This document shows, in pieces, positions 1 through 11,883 of a stretch of DNA of 64,000 nt. The translations under genes were made by a program, and so were the position numbers. Location: positions 14,257,310 to 14,321,309 of the forward strand of contig CM034536.1 of the NCBI GenBank assembly GCA_020002185.1, read 5' to 3'. The notes under the pieces were generated by a model that saw nothing but the letters and a program-made list of their open reading frames with translations, made no database searches and was not told where the DNA came from. Numbering within the stretch: the first letter of the stretch is position 1; each line of letters starts with the position of its first letter. This stretch comes from Paraescarpia echinospica (taxonomy: Eukaryota; Annelida; Polychaeta; Sabellida; Siboglinidae).

Positions 1-2183
1 ATCAGTAGTACGGTGCTTCTTCTCTCTCCTTTTCTCTTTCTTCTCCTTCTTATCTTTCTTCTTCTTTTTTTTCTTCTCCCAACTCATGGCGGAGACAGTC
101 GGAGGAAACGCGCTATTTTGAAGACCCAGTCCAGAGTCTTCACCACAAGTATATTTCTGTTTAACAGCAACCGTCGACCATGTTGATGCAACAGAACAGT
201 TGTTTTTGGGTGTCTTTGAAACTGTGTCGTGTGAACGTTCTTTCTTGACTCTGTCAAATGGCCCAGAAAATCCACCAAGATTGCACTTCTTTCTCTTGTT
301 TATGACTACTGGAAGACATTTGCCAACATGCCTTTTCTTGAGCTCGGTTAGTTCATCATGACGTTGACTGGTGTCTCCTGTTGGCTCCTGCTTAACAGTG
401 CCAGGCAACCACGTTGCTTCATTTGGAGGTGTACCTTCTGTGAGGTTTGAGACTGTAACAGGTTTTTGTTTAACATAGGCTGACATGACTTTGGTAAGTT
501 CTGCACTGTTTTGTAGAGACAGTCCATTGTCTTTGTCTGAAGTAGATTCTATCTTAACAGCAAACTGCGACCATGTTGATCCAACAGAACGGATATCTTC
601 TGTTGACTTTGATGTTGTGACTGGCTGTTTGCGTAGAGGTCCTGTCTTGAACTTGCCGAGTTCAACGACACATGGTGGACACAACTGGCGCCCTGGGATT
701 TCACTGCAAGAACATTCTTGTTCAACAGTTGTGGTGTCTGATATACTCTGAGAAATATTTTCTCCAGTTGTGCAAGCATGATCTTCTGTGGGTGGCATGG
801 TGCTTGTGGCAGAATTGTTGCTTGTGTTTGTCTGTTGGCAGTTTGTCAGTGGTCTTGATGTTCCACTAGTACATGACAACTTGCTTGTATTTTCTGACAA
901 TTTGGTGTCCTCGCGTGCTGTCTTGCGGTGTGACGATAACATATCTACATTCATCCCGCGACTGGAATTTGTAGCACTCTTTTCATCAACGTTTTCAGTT
1001 TTGTCTCTCAACTGACTGTCTTCATGTTTCACGGTTTCACCTGTGTCACTGCCAGTGCCAAAAGGTTGACAATCGGTCACTGCTGTCAACCATTTCTTCT
1101 TGCCATGTCCTGGCACTCGCATATCTTCACGACATGACTTCGAGAGAAGTCCGTTTCTTGCCAAACCCGTGTTCACATCACCACGCTCCTCGTCAGAAGA
1201 CAGTGACAAGAGGCGACACTGTACCAAAGTACATCGAGGAGTCTGTCGTTTTTTCTTCCCGACTCTGTGTCGCTTGTGAATCTCCAGAGAAGCCAAAGAT
1301 TGGTTGGAGCTGTCCGTGCTTGAGCCCGACATATCATACTGTGTATCATCAAATTCTTGTATTTTGTATTTCTCCTCAATATCAGCCTGGCTGATGGGAC
1401 TACTTACTCTCAGTGGAGGAGTATTATTTGGTGATTTCAGCAAGGCAGTTGCAGCTAGGTTTGCGGTTGTTTTTCCAGGAATGTACCTCATAAAGATCAC
1501 ATCTTGCTCCTCTTGTTCCCCGATGCCACCTTCGTCAACCATGTTGATGTTGTCGTTGTTATCTGTTGAAATAAAGAATGCACCCCTCAATTTGTTACTT
1601 GCAATATCTCTATTCAGCCTGACATAACTTTTTCAAATGCAATTTTCTTTAAATACGCTATTTCAGAAGGGTCAAATATGTATGCAATACACCCACTCAA
1701 TTTTTTGATTTTCTGTTCGTTTGATATATCAAAAGAACCTTTAGGTAATATTTAATAACGTATTATTGGTGAATAAAATGGTGGAGAGATGGGTTTGGCC
1801 AGACAGGTGGGCCTGTATTTACCAATATTTTAGATTATAAAATGTGCATGTTCAGAATATCAAATTACATCAGATACAAACTGTTGTATTGGGCATGTAC
1901 ACATAAATATACTATAAATTTGAACATCAAACACAAATATGTTACTGAAAAAACTCAAATATAAACAACATGTATTGATACTCACGCCATTTTGTCTGTT
2001 CTGCAAGTCACACATTCATTACAGATGGGCATTTGGACATACCTGATTTATCCACTAGATGGTGACTGGTTTCTTGTACATTTCCAAAGAGGCTGCCATT
2101 TCGGTGAGTCTGTCTCATAAATATCACATCGTTGTCACTCTGGTCCTCGATAGCGTTAACTTCAGACATGGCAATGCTGTCCC
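1..2183 (-). CDS. Unidentified hydrophilic, probably nuclear protein gene (partial, 3' end outside window)
   Basis: Two minus-strand exons are read, 2183-2043 and 1562 to beyond base 1. The large exon is open for 520 whole codons to the window edge, which is very unlikely by chance. Exon 2183-2043 has acceptor TCAAACAG and donor CAG|GTATGT. Exon 1562 has acceptor TTTCAACAG. The phases agree: one base left over joins AT to give an Asp codon. The first Met (ATG at 2169-2167) lies inside the first exon seen, and a 5' exon further upstream was not found. The protein is rich in Ser, Thr, Lys and charged residues and has no membrane segment. A basic run of Lys and Glu is encoded at positions 80-10. 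Both exons carry the motif DVIFMR after acidic residues, and VKHE, VKIE and VKQE match the SUMO-site pattern. Both acceptors have the same phase and flanking similarity, so one exon start looks duplicated. I do not recognise the family; a nuclear SUMO-linked role is inference only. Confidence 0.75.
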
Positions 2184-2731
2184 CTGTTTGACAGAAGAAA
2201 CAATTTTCAAACATATATAGCAGCAAATACAAAAGGCAGACTTTCAGTTAAGGTTGAGAAGTGTATAGAAACTACCTTAGTATGGAGATGTCTCGCTGTC
2301 GCGCTTACATTTATTCAGCGTTAAATATTATTCGGTTGACGTTTCTGCGCATATGCAAGTCAGTTGTTGACACTAGTTGCCATTGGGAACGTTTACAATG
2401 CCGTCCCACCCCGCGGCACCTGCGATTTCAAAAGAATCAGGTGTTAAGAGATAACAGTACATAATAGCAAACATGGTATATCAATGGTCCTAATGTGACT
2501 GATAGTAATGTTTCATGTTGCGATACTGCGATTTTGACAAGATGTGTATTTCAACTGTACAGAAACTTGCTTGGTACTACATCAGTAAACCTGTATTTTG
2601 AGTTCTGACACATAACTTGACGGGTTAACAGTTTCACTCCCAATTAAACACCAATGTAGATTATTTGGAGCACCTGTAGACTAGAATTCTGGTTTGCATA
2701 TCGATATAATAATTATTCCTATTCCATGCTA
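2184..2731. other. Upstream region of the unknown minus-strand gene
   Basis: No protein-coding exon can be supported here. On the minus strand an AAG|GTAGTT donor-like site at about 2274-2265 could end a non-coding first exon of the gene at 1-2183, but no promoter element was recognised with confidence. Confidence 0.25.
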
Positions 2732-4154
2732 GAGTTACGAAACCATCGAGGTTACGAAACGCATCCATTGTACATGCATATTCACACGTAGGCTACATTG
2801 CGTACGTGCAAAGGGGCACTTTTCTGGCTGACTGTGGGAAAACATAATAGTTTAATACGTTGCCAGTAATGAATGCGGGCATAGGCTTGCGTAAATCACA
2901 TTAACTAGCAAATCATGTTTTGCTCGTGTATTTTGGGAGAGACTGCCATAATTCATGTAGACATGTGGCCCTTATATAAGGTTGTGTCACTCTGTGACAT
3001 GCACTTGATAATTCCTTCACGTAGGAACCACGCACAAGTCACGTGCTACACAGATTACCATTGGAGTGTTTGGTTCTTGAATGCCCTTTTACAACAGGCA
3101 GTATGCAAGGCCGAGTGGCGTCTCTCTGACTAAGTGCACGTGAACACACACTAGCTGGCGCAAGGACACTCACGCAGCATCAGCTGCCAATCTACCCCTG
3201 ACCTGGCTGTAATAACGTTACCACTGCGTCACCTGTATGTGGCGTTAACCACGAGGCACATGCATGACATACACGCGGACACCACGTGCATTAATCACGA
3301 GGCCAGTGCGTGACCTTCACGTGGACTCTGTGTGCACTTGATGCCATGTGACTGTCCTTGTGTCAGCGAGGTCGTGTTCACCACATGCTAGTCACGCACT
3401 TGCCTGGCGTTAATCACGTGGCAACTGTTTGACCTCTACATGGACACCATGAGCAAGACACACAACGGCATGTCGCTGATCACGTAGTCATTGCATGACC
3501 CTCACATAGGCACCACGTGTAAGACATGCACCTTCATTTTGCTAATCACGTAGGCACGTCGCGTCGATATTGCCGTAGCGTCGGCCACGGCAATGTCGGC
3601 CACGCACAATGAAGCAACCCAGATACCAAGACCATGTTGGCCCAACATTGGTCAACCACCCTGAGCTAAAGTTGCCCCAACGTTGAGTCAACCACCCTTG
3701 CAGATGTTGGGCCAAGATACCAGAAAGACAAGATGTCTAATTTAATTTGTTTCTCTTTGTACATTGTACTCATAATATGTACTGTCGCTAGTTACTTTTT
3801 AATTGTTTATTGTGTGTTTACATTTTTATTATTATTTCACATATTTTACAAGTCTTCAGAGCATGCACCGTCGCTCAATGGCTGACTTCGAGTCCAACTC
3901 CAAATTCCAACGGCACTGAAACATCAATGTTTAATCAAAGGCATGTCAACTAGAGCACATGCACACGGTCCATTTCACTTGGCCAAAGCCATTCACAACC
4001 TCACACCCCCGTTTATCAGTAGTGGATTGGTCCGGGCCAGCCGTGCGCCTTCAAGCTGACATGATCCATTAAGGTTCTGGGGTATCAACGTTAGGCAAAA
4101 CTCAAGTTATAATGGCGAAATCGAGGTGGGTCCGAATTTTACATAAGTGCCTAA
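2732..4154 (+). repeat. Fragment of the 2.2-kb complex repeat (modules C, D and start of A)
   Basis: The stretch 2732-3540 is the same as 10605-10725, 17466-18270, 19685-20209 and 21609-21890 with modest divergence. It is dense in CACGTG-type words (module C). Positions 3605-3720 carry repeated TTGGGCCAAC words (module D). The part at 3720-4060 is unique in this window and unclassified. Positions 4070-4154 begin module A (GGTATCAA.GTTAGGCAAAAC). The A module is interrupted by the transposon at 4155. Confidence 0.7.
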
Positions 4155-6175
4155 TGCTAGGCACACACCAGCCGATTTTCGGCACACACCAACCGACTAG
4201 TCAGCGTAAAAACCGTCGGTTGGTGTGTGCCGAATTTAAGCCCGACGGTCGGCCTTATAGCGCCAACTAACGCCGATTCAAATGTTGAATCGGCGGTCGG
4301 CGTTAATCGGCAGTCGGCGTTAGATAAGGAGGTATCCGGTGACATGTCGGCGCATATCCGATGACGTGTCGGCTGGTGTGTGCAGTTTTTTTGTCATAAC
4401 ACGACGGTCGGCAGTAACTTGGCCAATAAGAAATCATAGCGCGATCATGTGATAGTCCTCAATACAAGTCAAGGCTATGCCCGGCGTCTTTTTTGAGTTT
4501 TCAAAACATTTCGCTTTCGGGCCACATGCTTTAATTTTGTAATTTCATATTTTACTGACCTGGCGGGTAACCAACGTTTCAGAAAGTGATAGATTATTTG
4601 TTATCCTATTGCCATTGACCATCATCATTTTTTTTCGCTTGTTCATAAAACAGGCGCCACAAATAAACCTAATTTCCACCTGACGTTGTAAGTTTGTTTC
4701 ACGCTTCCGACAGGAATCACCATTTTGTTTTGTGAAAAACTCTACCTCTGGTGGTGCCGCTACCGGCGCATATATTAAGCCTTTATGTGTGCCGACGCTG
4801 CTTGTTACAAGGATATGAATCGTGGCTAGTTTGCTGAATAACACAAGGCAGATATAAGTTTGTATAAGAGCTTTATATGTAAAGCCACAATCACTATGCA
4901 TGAATATATTATGCAGATTACATAATTAAAATGATCATTCATTACCTAGCCAACATGATTATAATCTAAATGAGAAGAGCAAAGGTGGGGGAACCAACCA
5001 CACGCAGGTGGAAGGACCCACCGAATCAACTAATATCAATTTAAAGGCTTGTGAATGAATATCTATGCAAATAATCAATAATGGGGAAAGCGCAAGGTAA
5101 CCACCTCCGCCCTAAAACCCCACGTACACATCGATAACTGACACTGCAAATGAGAACAGATGTATGTTTAGTTATTATAAACATACTGCCCTTTATTTAA
5201 CATACAGTGTAATCTCTTGTTAAAACCTAATGATCGTTGACGAATATGCAAATTTATAACCCTGTTAGCAAACCGACCTAACCAAAAATATATATCAAAA
5301 ATACAGGTATAGTTGGGGCTGGAGGGCGGGAAACAAATATGTGATCCTTAATTACGGTAAATAACGGTTAGAACAACCCACGAGGAACTAACGAACCCTA
5401 CTGGGAAAATGTTATAGCGTGTCAACGCGCCTCGTAAATGTTATAACCGAAACAAATATTTATATCCGTCACAGCATAAAAAAGATTACCTTTCTGAGTA
5501 ACGCGCGAATGGAAAAGAGGCCCAGCTGTTGTGGCTGGAAGAGCTTGTCCCATGGTTAGGTCGGTGTACCGTACATTTCAAATATAGGCTGCAGCAACGC
5601 CCACATAAATGCCATTTGAGCTTTGATCAAATGTTGGTTTAAAAATCCGCAAAGCGGCGCTGGCGGTGGAAAACGTTTTTGAGGAATTCGTTGGGTGCGA
5701 CTGATTACACTTCAAGTTTCAACATAACTGTTAACTGAAACGGCTAAATATAATTTTCTGCGTACTGTCATAAAACATAGCTCGACGCTATGCGTTTCTC
5801 TGCTGGAGGATATGCTAAATACTCAAGCCATATCGTCGTGAAGGCTGACGGCGAAGCTCCGACTTACTATGTAACAAGTTTCGTTTTTCTGATAGCCGTC
5901 TTGGCCTATTTTTTACAAATGTTTCATGTGTTTATTGTAGGTGTATCGAAACACATTGTTAACTCTGTAGTAAACACGCGTATTTATAGTGGATTTTTTC
6001 CACAAGGATCAAGCCGAGCACCGACGGTCGGCGCGAGTCGGGTGGTGTGTGCTGGCTGGTGTGTGCGGGCAGAAGTCGGCGCTAGTCGGCGGAACTAATT
6101 GGCGTTTAGCACCGACTGCTTTTTGGGCCGACTGGCAACGCAAGTCGGCGTTAGTCGGTTGGTGTGTGCCTAGCA
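4155..6175. mobile_element. DNA transposon with 3-bp TAA target duplication (PIF/Harbinger-like size), itself invaded
   Basis: Terminal inverted repeats begin TGCTAGGCACACACCA at 4155 and end as its complement at 6175. The flanks are TAA (4152-4154 and 6176-6178). The empty site, GTGCCTAAGCCATTGG, is present in other copies of the surrounding repeat, for example near 6738, 9747 and 18829. Both ends carry many GTCGGCG and TTGGTGTGTGC words. No transposase was found, so the copy is non-autonomous. A three-base TAA duplication is usual for PIF/Harbinger elements, but the terminal bases alone do not prove that family. Positions 4782-5640 are a second element inserted inside it. Confidence 0.65.
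4782..5640 (-). mobile_element. Non-autonomous derivative of the tyrosine-recombinase retrotransposon (A-X-B)
   Basis: Segment B (4782-5002) matches 11003-11223 and segment A (5345-5640) matches 15228-15523, which has the same length of 296 bp. Both are boundary repeats of the recombinase element at 10726-15523. Between them lies only about 340 bp (X) with no long frame. Host transposon sequence resumes on both sides without a target duplication, as expected for tyrosine-recombinase integration. It looks like an internally deleted or mini copy. Confidence 0.55.
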
Positions 6176-7079
6176 TAAGCCATTGGGCCAACGTTCGCCC
6201 AACAGCAACGTGGGTCTACTATATGGGATACATGACTCACCAACGTAATCCGTGGCCGTGGGTATGTTTTCCAGTCAGAATTTATATTTAATTTTCGGTT
6301 TCGTATACATGAATCATGATACAGGAACTGTTATCAACACAGACACAGTCCGCCACTCCTTTGTGACCCTATCGGCCTATGTAGCATATCATCATTTACA
6401 TTTTATAATTTATAACATGACTTTGCAATGAAATAGCAGTGCATTAATGAATGCCATTATTTGTTTGGCGAGCGATAGCTCTCACTCATCTAGGCCACGA
6501 AGTGAATGTTTCAGTGCTGGATAGGTCCGTGTTGTCCATCTTCACTGAGGATAGCTGGCATGTTAACATTCAGGGTCATGACTTTTGTCTTAAAAAATGC
6601 GCTAAGACACAATATTTTCGTAATATAAATATGCCTGGGATGATGTTGAATGATGGAATTAACGCTCTGGGGTATCAAAGTTAGGCAAAACTCAAGTTAT
6701 AATGGCGAAATCGAGGTGGGTCCGAATTCTACACAAGTGCCTAAGCCATTGGGCCAACGCAAAATGACAACGTTGGCCCAACGACAACGTGGGTCTGCTA
6801 TATGGAATACATGACTCAGCAACGTAATCCGTGACCGTGGGTATATTTTCCAGTCAGAATTTATATTTCATTTTCGGTTTCATATACATGAATCATGATA
6901 CAGGAACTGTTATCAACACAGACACAGTCCGCCACTCCTTTGTGACCCTATCGGCCTATGTAGCATATCATCATTTACATTTTATAATTTATAACATGAC
7001 TTTGCAAAAAAATAGCAGTGCATTTATTAATGCCATTATTTGTTTGGCGAGCGATAACTCTCACTCATCTAGCCTCTAG
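6176..7079 (+). repeat. Two shortened A modules of the complex repeat
   Basis: Module A is present twice in tandem, at about 6176-6496 and 6497-7079, about 600 bp apart. Each contains the GCCATTGGGCCAACG words, a sequence shared with 9640-10080, 16550-16945 and 18760-19160, and the ending GCGAGCGATA(A/G)CTCTCACTC. Modules B to E are missing here, so these are deleted array units. Short frames in this repeat recur in every copy and are not taken as genes. Confidence 0.7.
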
Positions 7080-8304
7080 GTAGGGAGGTCGGAAGAAATC
7101 ACGCAAACGCGTTTGCATTGGGACGCAATGTTAAATCGCCTATGTTTAAAAAATGTTAAGTCCCTTGATTTATAAAGACAGATCATATATTTTATATCAA
7201 AAGAAACATAAATATGTCTTCTTTGTGATAAAAATACCTGCTTTTGCGAACTCGTAATGCTTCATATAGATATTCGTGATGAAACAACGACACCCGCAGA
7301 AATTTCATTTCGTTGCGGGCGCAGCCATATTTAATCTCGCGGAAGGGTGGTGTTTTCATAAAATCATGTGCTCGTGTTATTACCCGCCATGCTATGTTTG
7401 GCGGTATGGTTTAAATCGCAAAATTATACTCTTTCTTTTGGCGTGTTTCTTGTACGAATTGAAATAACATTAAGAAAAATATGATATGTTGAACATTGAC
7501 CATATTTAGAGAGGATCTAAGGTATGAACAACTTGCGGAAACTCTGGCAAACTACATCTTTGCTATTTAGTAATGTATAAACGTAATATTAATGCAAATT
7601 TGGCGGAGATACACCTTTGCCCATTTTTGCCCCAAGCTCGAAAGTAGAGGTACCCCATGTCCGGCAACTAATTTCTTCTATTATCGCTCACATACCAGGC
7701 GTACATATTATTGCAATCTTTTATTCTGAAGTTGTGTTTTAGCCATGCATTTGTTATTCGTATTTACACATGCACAGATATGCTATCATATATTAAATGG
7801 TGGATGTTATATGAATATTTAAAGTTTATTTTCATGTTGTAATCATGCAAAAATATATGACAATTAATAACAACAAATAAATGACAACCCCCTCCATAAA
7901 TCAAACATCTGATGTACTTCTAATTACACTGCATTGATCTTGCTGTAACTAACTGCATGTATAAACATTGGCTTGGTGGTGGTTTTTTTGGGTTGTTTTT
8001 TACTGTATCTTCCTAGAACAATTTGTATATGAATGTATAACATGATTTAACTTTTCCTGGTGGTGGTACGGTGCAACATTTTGCTTCAGCGGTGATGGGT
8101 ATGCATGCTTTTTCAACATTTTATTTTCGAATGCTGCAAGGACAATCTTTCTAAGCAATTAAATGCGGTGCTTTATGAATAAAACAAGGTGCGTCAAACA
8201 GGTTGTTGAAATCCGTTCTAAACGACTTAGAAACGCCAGTTTCTCGCTGGATGTAAAGCACTTGGCCTTATCAGGAGCTGATCACTTACCCCCTCTGATG
8301 CCTG

Positions 8305-8580
8305 ATCGAAGACAAGAGTGTTCACATCTTGGACATGAACACTCACTACCAGCAACTCGTGTCATTCTGCCAGGAGTCATGCAGAAACATAAATGAGTTA
8401 ATGAGTGGGACGAGTACGCCTATCTTTGGAGACTCTATTCGCATCAGGAAGGACAAGGTGTTTGGAATGCTGACAAAATTTTCTGATGTAGATGCAGATG
8501 TGGAAGTGATTCTTCATATCCTACTTCCAGCCATCGCTGTTCTCTGCAAACGGATCTTTGTAGATACAACATTACATCAG
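8305..8580 (+). pseudogene. Coding-like remnant inside the 2.45-kb transposon, unknown family
   Basis: An open frame of about 90 residues runs from about 8305 into the palindrome at 8572. It contains the words HILDMNTHYQQL, RKDKVFGML and LLPAIAVLCKRIF. The composition is that of an ordinary globular protein rather than random translation. There is no reliable start, and the frame runs into AT-rich inverted repeats. I do not recognise the family. It may be the C-terminal part of the element's own protein or a captured host exon. Confidence 0.3.
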
Positions 8581-8845
8581 ATAATTCAAAGTTGCATAGC
8601 AATATGTATGTATATATATATATTATATATATTGCTATGCAACTTTGAATTATCTGATGTAATGTATACATATATATACATTACATCAGATATATATGTA
8701 TATATATATATACATATATATATGTATGTATATATATATATATATAATGTTGTACATGCATGCTGTGTAGCTGAATGCTTATTGTTGCTTGTAGTAGTTG
8801 GCTATCCTTTTCACTTTACTAAGTCCACACACACACACACACACA
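8572..8845. repeat. Palindrome and TA/AC microsatellites
   Basis: Positions 8572-8667 form an inverted repeat with arms of about 38 bases. The left arm begins CATTACATCAGATAATTC, and the centre is a TA run. Part of the arm, ACATTACATCAGATA, recurs at 8678-8692. TA-rich runs follow to about 8745, and an AC run lies at 8825-8844. This is typical fold-back debris within the transposon at 7080-9534. Confidence 0.75.
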
Positions 8846-9534
8846 TATGCGGACACACACACAAACCTACATATGTTTACATAATTATATGGTACAAGGC
8901 CAAAGCAGAATGTTTACATCAATGCATGCAATATTTGGCTATGCTTATACTCTCACATACACTTTACTAACTTTGCATACATGACGTCCACATGATTTTG
9001 CTGGTATACCTGCCACTTCTAAAACATGTCAGATTCTGTAGATATCCACCTAATGGAAACCATTAAAGCATAGCCTCCAACCTATGGGTAGCAGGCTTTT
9101 CAAGCTGGTTGAGTGTGGTGTATGACAATGAGCCATATATGCTGTGTACACGTATATATGCTGGATGACGATTTGAAAGTGGGGGACCTGGAGATACTTT
9201 TGTAAGCTTTTCCGAAAGGTTAGTTGCTTAGTTAATTAACATAATTTTTTGTAAAATTCCTTTTGTAAATTATATTTAAAGGAAATACATAAAATATCAA
9301 GTCTTAGTTAAGATTTTTGTATTGTACAATATTATATTTTCACATTTCCTTCAAATAAAAAAAACTGTCACACAAATTTATTCAATGACCTTTACATAAT
9401 TGTCCTTAACTTCACCATTTTTTATCACAGAGAGTTAAAACCGGTATGGCTGTCTATCTCTTAAATAGACCTTTCCAATGGTGTATCACATTTGCCAATC
9501 TGATTAATTATTGCATTTTCACCGACCTCCCTAC

Positions 9535-10725
9535 TCTAGGCCACGGAGCGATTTATATGAGCGATATGTTAACATTCTGGGTCATGACTTTTGTCTAAAA
9601 AAATGCGCTAAGACACAATATTTTCGTAATATAAATATGCCTGGGATGATGTTGAATGATGGAATTAACACTCTGGGGTATCAAAGTTAGGCAAAACTCA
9701 AGTTATAATGGCGAAATCGAGGTGGGTCCGAATTCTACACAAGTGCCTAAGCCATTGGGCCAACGCAAAATGACAACGTTGGCCCAACGGCAACGTAGGT
9801 CTGCTATATGGAATACATGACTCAGCAACGTAATCCGTGACCGTGGGTATATTTTCCAGTCAGAATTTATATTTCATTTTCGGTTTCATATACATGAATC
9901 ATGATACAGGAACTGTTATCAACACAGACACAGTCCGCCACTCCTTTGTGACCCTATCGGCCTATGTAGCATATCATCATTTACATTTTATAATTTATAA
10001 CGACTTTGCCAAAAAATAGCAGTGCATTTATTAATGCCATTATTTGTTTGGCGAGCGATAGCTCTCACTCATCTAGCCTCTAGGCCACGGAGCGATTTAT
10101 CGCTCGCGCTCATTGCCAGTATCGCTTTAGACGCGCTTTCACAAACAGTCAAGAAATTTATGTAAATGTTAACTGCGTAGTCGATGGTTTTGTCAAATAC
10201 CTTGCGCGCTCATTGCTCCGATGATGAAATCCACCTGCTCGTTAGGACTGCTAATGAAGCGCGGCACTGCGTGTACCGCCGATTCACAACAGTCTGGCTA
10301 CGAGTCTACGACGCTACGCGCAGAGCCAGTGCTGAGCGGTGGCGTCTCGGTGGCGTTCAGTTTCGGAAAGCATGCCGCTCAAATATTTACGGGCGTCAGT
10401 CGACAACAGAATACAAGCCAGCGCGTCGCGTGTAGGTTTTTGTCTCGACTACTACAGAACTGCTACTGCAGCTGTTTATATTATAACCGCCGCAGAACTG
10501 CTATCTTAGCAGTAAGTTAGACTGGCACGTACGCAAGCAGTTCAGCGTTAACGCCATGTCAGCTGGATTTAATGTACAGCTACGTGCACAGAAACACGCT
10601 ACAGGGTTACGAAACCATTGAGGTTACGAAACGCATCCGTTGTACGCGCACATTCGCACGTAGGCTACATTGCGTACGTGCAAAAGGGCACTTTTCTGGC
10701 TGACTGTGGGAAAACATAATAGTTT
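9535..10725 (+). repeat. Complex repeat unit, modules A-B and start of C
   Basis: Nearly identical to 18625-19800. Module A spans 9560-10080, module B (from CCACGGAGCGATTTATCGC) about 10080-10600, and module C begins at about 10605. A short residue of module B at 9540-9556 jumps directly to module A, showing a deletion between units. At 10726 module C is broken in its TTTAATA word and passes straight into the recombinase retrotransposon repeat A2. Confidence 0.7.
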
Positions 10726-11223
10726 AATAACGGTTAGAACAACCCACGAGGAACTAACGAACCCTACTGGGAAAATGTTATAGCGTATCAACGCGCCTCG
10801 TAAATGTTATAACCGAAACAAATATTTATATCCGTCACAGCATAAAAAGATTACCTTTCTGAGTAACGCGCGAATGAAAAAGTGGCCCAGCTGTTGTGGC
10901 TGGAAGAGCTTGTCCCATGGTTAGGTCGGTGTACCGTACATTTCAAATATAGGCTGCAGCAACGCCCACATAAATGCCATTTGAGCTTTGATCAAATGTT
11001 GGTTTTATGTGTGCCGACGCTGCTTGTTACAAGGATATGAATCGTGGCTAGTTTGCTGAATAACACAAGGCAGATAAAGTTTGTATAAGAGCTTTATATG
11101 TAAAGCCACAATCACTATGCATGAATATATTATGCAGATTACATAATTAAAATGATCATTCATTACCTAGCCAACATGATTATAATCTAAATGAGAAGAG
11201 CAAAGGTGGGGGAACCAACCACA
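10726..11223 (-). repeat. Split direct repeats A2 (10726-11005) and B1 (11003-11223)
   Basis: A2 matches 15228-15523 and 5345-5640. B1 matches 4782-5002. They meet at GGTTTTATGTG, where the ends of both repeats overlap by three T. The innermost 16 or so bases of A are lost at the left junction with the satellite. In families with this layout the repeats allow a circular intermediate to be rebuilt and joined by the recombinase. Confidence 0.6.
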
Positions 11224-11348
11224 TCCGGCCATTCGGTAATCAACGATTGCAGGATGGCTCCCCCCACCCCACAAGATTCACATATCCCCTAAAACTGGAT
11301 ATAAATATAATCATAAACGCCAATAGTACACATTTGTTTCCACGTATC

Positions 11349-11883
11349 GCCCCACCTAAGTAGAAAGCATTGGTGGTGGAAACAACAAATATTGTATATT
11401 AACACAACCCTGATTGCCAATATAAGAACACGAATAATGTTACTTATATAGCCCCATCTAAGTAGAAAACGTATCCAAGTAACACAATACCCGCATGTAA
11501 TTGATGGCTCGACATTACTGTTGCAGGGCATATACATATGATGTCCCACCTAAGTAGAAAGCACAACTCTACCTTAAATCGGAACACTGCTAGCAGATAA
11601 ACATCAGCATAAAGGTTTTATACAACATAAATATTATGTTTGTTTCCATTGAATGCCCAAGTAATAAGCATCGCTTGTGGCTAGTATTAACTCTGTGCAT
11701 CTTATCACATGTAAAACTATTGCCAAAAATTCAACACGCATCATGAAACCTAGATAGCCCCACCTAAGTAGAAAGCATATCTAAGTACCACTACAGTTTA
11801 GGTGTATTTCATGGCAAGCATTAATTACCCTAAGAATCCACTGATCAGAGCTAAAACCTAGGAAGCCCCACCTAAGTAGAAAG
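11349..11883 (-). repeat. Degenerate tandem repeats in the 3' region of the recombinase element
   Basis: Five copies of the plus-strand word CCCCACCTAAGTAGAAAGC or close variants occur at about 11350, 11452, 11544, 11758 and 11865. The spacings are 102, 93, 213 and 107 bases, so the period is about 100 with one unit lost. The rightmost copy contains the TAG stop codon of the recombinase frame. The array therefore probably arose by duplication from the end of that gene. Confidence 0.65.

Larger units (their letters stand above)
7080..9534 (+). mobile_element. 2.45-kb DNA transposon with 13-bp terminal inverted repeats and 5-bp TCTAG duplication
   Basis: The element starts GTAGGGAGGTCGG at 7080 and ends with the exact complement at 9534. 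It is flanked by TCTAG at 7075-7079 and 9535-9539. The uninterrupted site CCTCTAGGCCACGG is seen at 10078 and 19157. No known transposase domain was recognised. A coding-like plus-strand stretch at about 8305-8580 could be a relic of a gene carried by the element. A five-base duplication occurs in Transib elements, but the termini do not fit that family, so the superfamily is left open. Confidence 0.65.

Noticed and set aside
5790..6098. 102-codon frame beginning MRFSAGGYAK, repeated at 15673
   Set aside because: Lies within a non-autonomous transposon, ends in its repeat-rich terminus and shows no domain.
10184..10520. Recurring frames of 83-120 codons in module B (also near 17049-17566 and 19264-19600)
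   Set aside because: Part of the tandem repeat; reading frames differ between copies through small insertions and deletions, so there is no sign of selection on protein.
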